64,000 bases of DNA from UBA2821 sp902763335 (GTDB lineage: Bacteria; Bacillota; Clostridia; Lachnospirales; Lachnospiraceae). The translations under genes and the position numbers were made by a program. How positions within the stretch are numbered: position 1 is the stretch's first letter; each line of letters opens with the position of its first letter. This document shows, one piece after another, positions 63,514-64,000 of this stretch. Below the pieces are notes generated by a model. It was not told where the DNA came from and did no database searches. It was given only the letters and a program-made list of their open reading frames with translations. The stretch lies in assembly GCA_052066835.1 (NCBI GenBank), contig JBQHRJ010000011.1; one strand, 5' to 3'.

Positions 63514-63583
63514 GAGCATTGACCTCCCTTTTGTGGTATAATATCCGCGACCAAACATCAACTATACAAAGGAGACAATGCTC
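63514..63583 (+). promoter_or_regulatory. Transposase leader with foldback over the ribosome-binding site
   Basis: GAGCATTG-ACCTCC (63514-63527) is complementary to GGAGA-CAATGCTC (63571-63583), which contains the transposase Shine-Dalgarno. The -10 box TATAAT (63537-63542) lies between them. Transcripts from the native promoter lack the left arm; read-through transcripts from outside would hide the site. Confidence 0.6.
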
Positions 63584-64000
63584 ATGGACATTATACTATA
63601 CTTATTAAATTACATCAAATACCAAAATAAAATCATTGGTCAGTTATTAAACTTTATCTGCAGATACATTCCTCTCAAACAGTGGGCTTTCGATGATTCC
63701 CATTCTCCCAAGTATCAGAAGTTTAAAATTGATGAGCTTCCCAAAATCATATCCTTCAAACAGGATTGGGAATGGACTGACCTCATTTCCTACTACAAAC
63801 AACGCTATAACAAAACCATCAAACCTGTCTTTCGTCGTGGCGAATGTAATATTCCCGAGGACTGCCGCTGTCACCTTTGCAATGCTCCGTTCCAGTATCT
63901 TATGTGGAATGATGGCAAAAAGAAAAGCCAGCTTCTTTGCAAGGTATGCCAGAATCGTTTTTCACCTTCTGACAACAGTCGTTTTTCAAAAACCTCTGTT
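63584..64000 (+). CDS. Transposase with N-terminal zinc ribbon (partial)
   Basis: 139 codons open to the window edge from ATG 63584 (GGAG 9 bases upstream; an in-frame ATG at 63578 is too close to it). The N-terminal region is basic and aromatic (YLLNYIKYQNKIIGQLLNF). A zinc-binding pair follows: CRCHLCNAPFQYLMW and LLCKVCQNRFSP (Cys at about 95-130), typical of clostridial transposases that bind the IS ends through a zinc ribbon before the DDE catalytic core. The catalytic part is off the window. Confidence 0.75.
   Translation, partial: MDIILYLLNYIKYQNKIIGQLLNFICRYIPLKQWAFDDSHSPKYQKFKIDELPKIISFKQDWEWTDLISYYKQRYNKTIKPVFRRGECNIPEDCRCHLCNAPFQYLMWNDGKKKSQLLCKVCQNRFSPSDNSRFSKTSV

Larger units (their letters stand above)
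63447..64000 (+). mobile_element. Insertion sequence, left part (runs off window)
   Basis: Left boundary placed near 63447 by the end of DUF4272 coding sequence. The first bases contain GGTAGTGTCAAGTTTACTACC, a likely terminal sequence. A promoter -10 (TATAAT, 63537-63542) and a transposase gene follow. The right end and any target duplication are outside the window, so the IS family was not determined. Confidence 0.7.

Noticed and set aside
1..64000. CRISPR arrays, tRNA or rRNA genes, prophage genes
   Set aside because: None found on reading: no regularly spaced direct repeats, no tRNA-like cloverleaf with CCA-end features, no phage structural genes. The family 1 cloverleaf lacks tRNA signatures such as a GTTC T-loop.

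Overview
The window is a low-GC Clostridia chromosome segment, most like Lachnospiraceae. This rests on A/T-rich codon use, strong AGGAGG-type ribosome binding sites, and the gene content: a PadR/DUF1700/DUF4097 triad, small YhaO/YhaN proteins, a FliB-type flagellin methylase, MacAB-like ABC operons with acidic adaptor tails, BIG2/Cna-type surface proteins and ThrH. No rRNA, tRNA, CRISPR array or prophage was seen. Species cannot be named from the sequence alone.

Layout. 0-7.4 kb: two tandem AIM24 proteins with a TPM/zinc-ribbon membrane protein, an LTA-synthase-like enzyme, a cytidylate-kinase-like protein and an ion antiporter. 7.5-13.1 kb: an overlapping yhaO-yhaN-glycosyltransferase-LysR operon preceded by a cyclophilin lipoprotein. 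13.2-15.6 kb: a compact HipA-like kinase module and a FliB-like methylase. 15.7-20.8 kb: a plus-strand MacAB-like operon with two different adaptors. 20.9-22.7 kb: PadR/DUF1700/DUF4097. 23-29.6 kb: a nucleosidase-like protein, a flippase-like protein, a propeller protein, YitT, a decayed xpt-pbuX pair, endonuclease IV and MutT. 29.6-34.5 kb: a PLD-helicase-DUF3427 protein, a Panacea antitoxin with no intact toxin, and DUF2798. 34.6-39.6 kb: an operon of two sodium symporters around cardiolipin synthase, then a VOC protein. 39.7-41.8 kb: decayed trkA and trkH. 41.9-47.4 kb: ThrH, an rRNA methylase, a nucleotidyltransferase and a GntR-regulated double ABC operon. 48-57.5 kb: a decayed GAF-GGDEF gene, a surface protein that has lost its 5' end, patatin, and a two-component/ABC unit typical of peptide defence. 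57.6-63.4 kb: a LysR-controlled sulfur cluster (LanC-like, CysK, and a chimeric metB/patB remnant), GNAT, and a DUF4272 gene cut by an insertion sequence that runs off the right edge.

Two themes stand out. First, there are two families of roughly 117-141 bp palindromic intergenic elements: family 1 at 2971, 22771 and 54805, and family 2 at 47403 and 47725. Within a family the core is conserved, but the outer 13-21 bp arms largely differ between copies while staying complementary within each copy. Family 1 folds as a cloverleaf. They lie between genes, often in leaders of regulated operons. Second, gene decay is common in the right half: xpt, pbuX, trkA, trkH, the GGDEF gene, metB, patB, the surface protein and DUF4272 all carry nonsense codons, frameshifts, internal deletions or lost 5' ends, next to intact genes.

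The candidate most likely to be undescribed is the palindromic element families. A second is the stand-alone LanC-like protein with a Cys-Cys-Gly zinc motif coupled to cysteine synthase under a LysR regulator with a clear operator.
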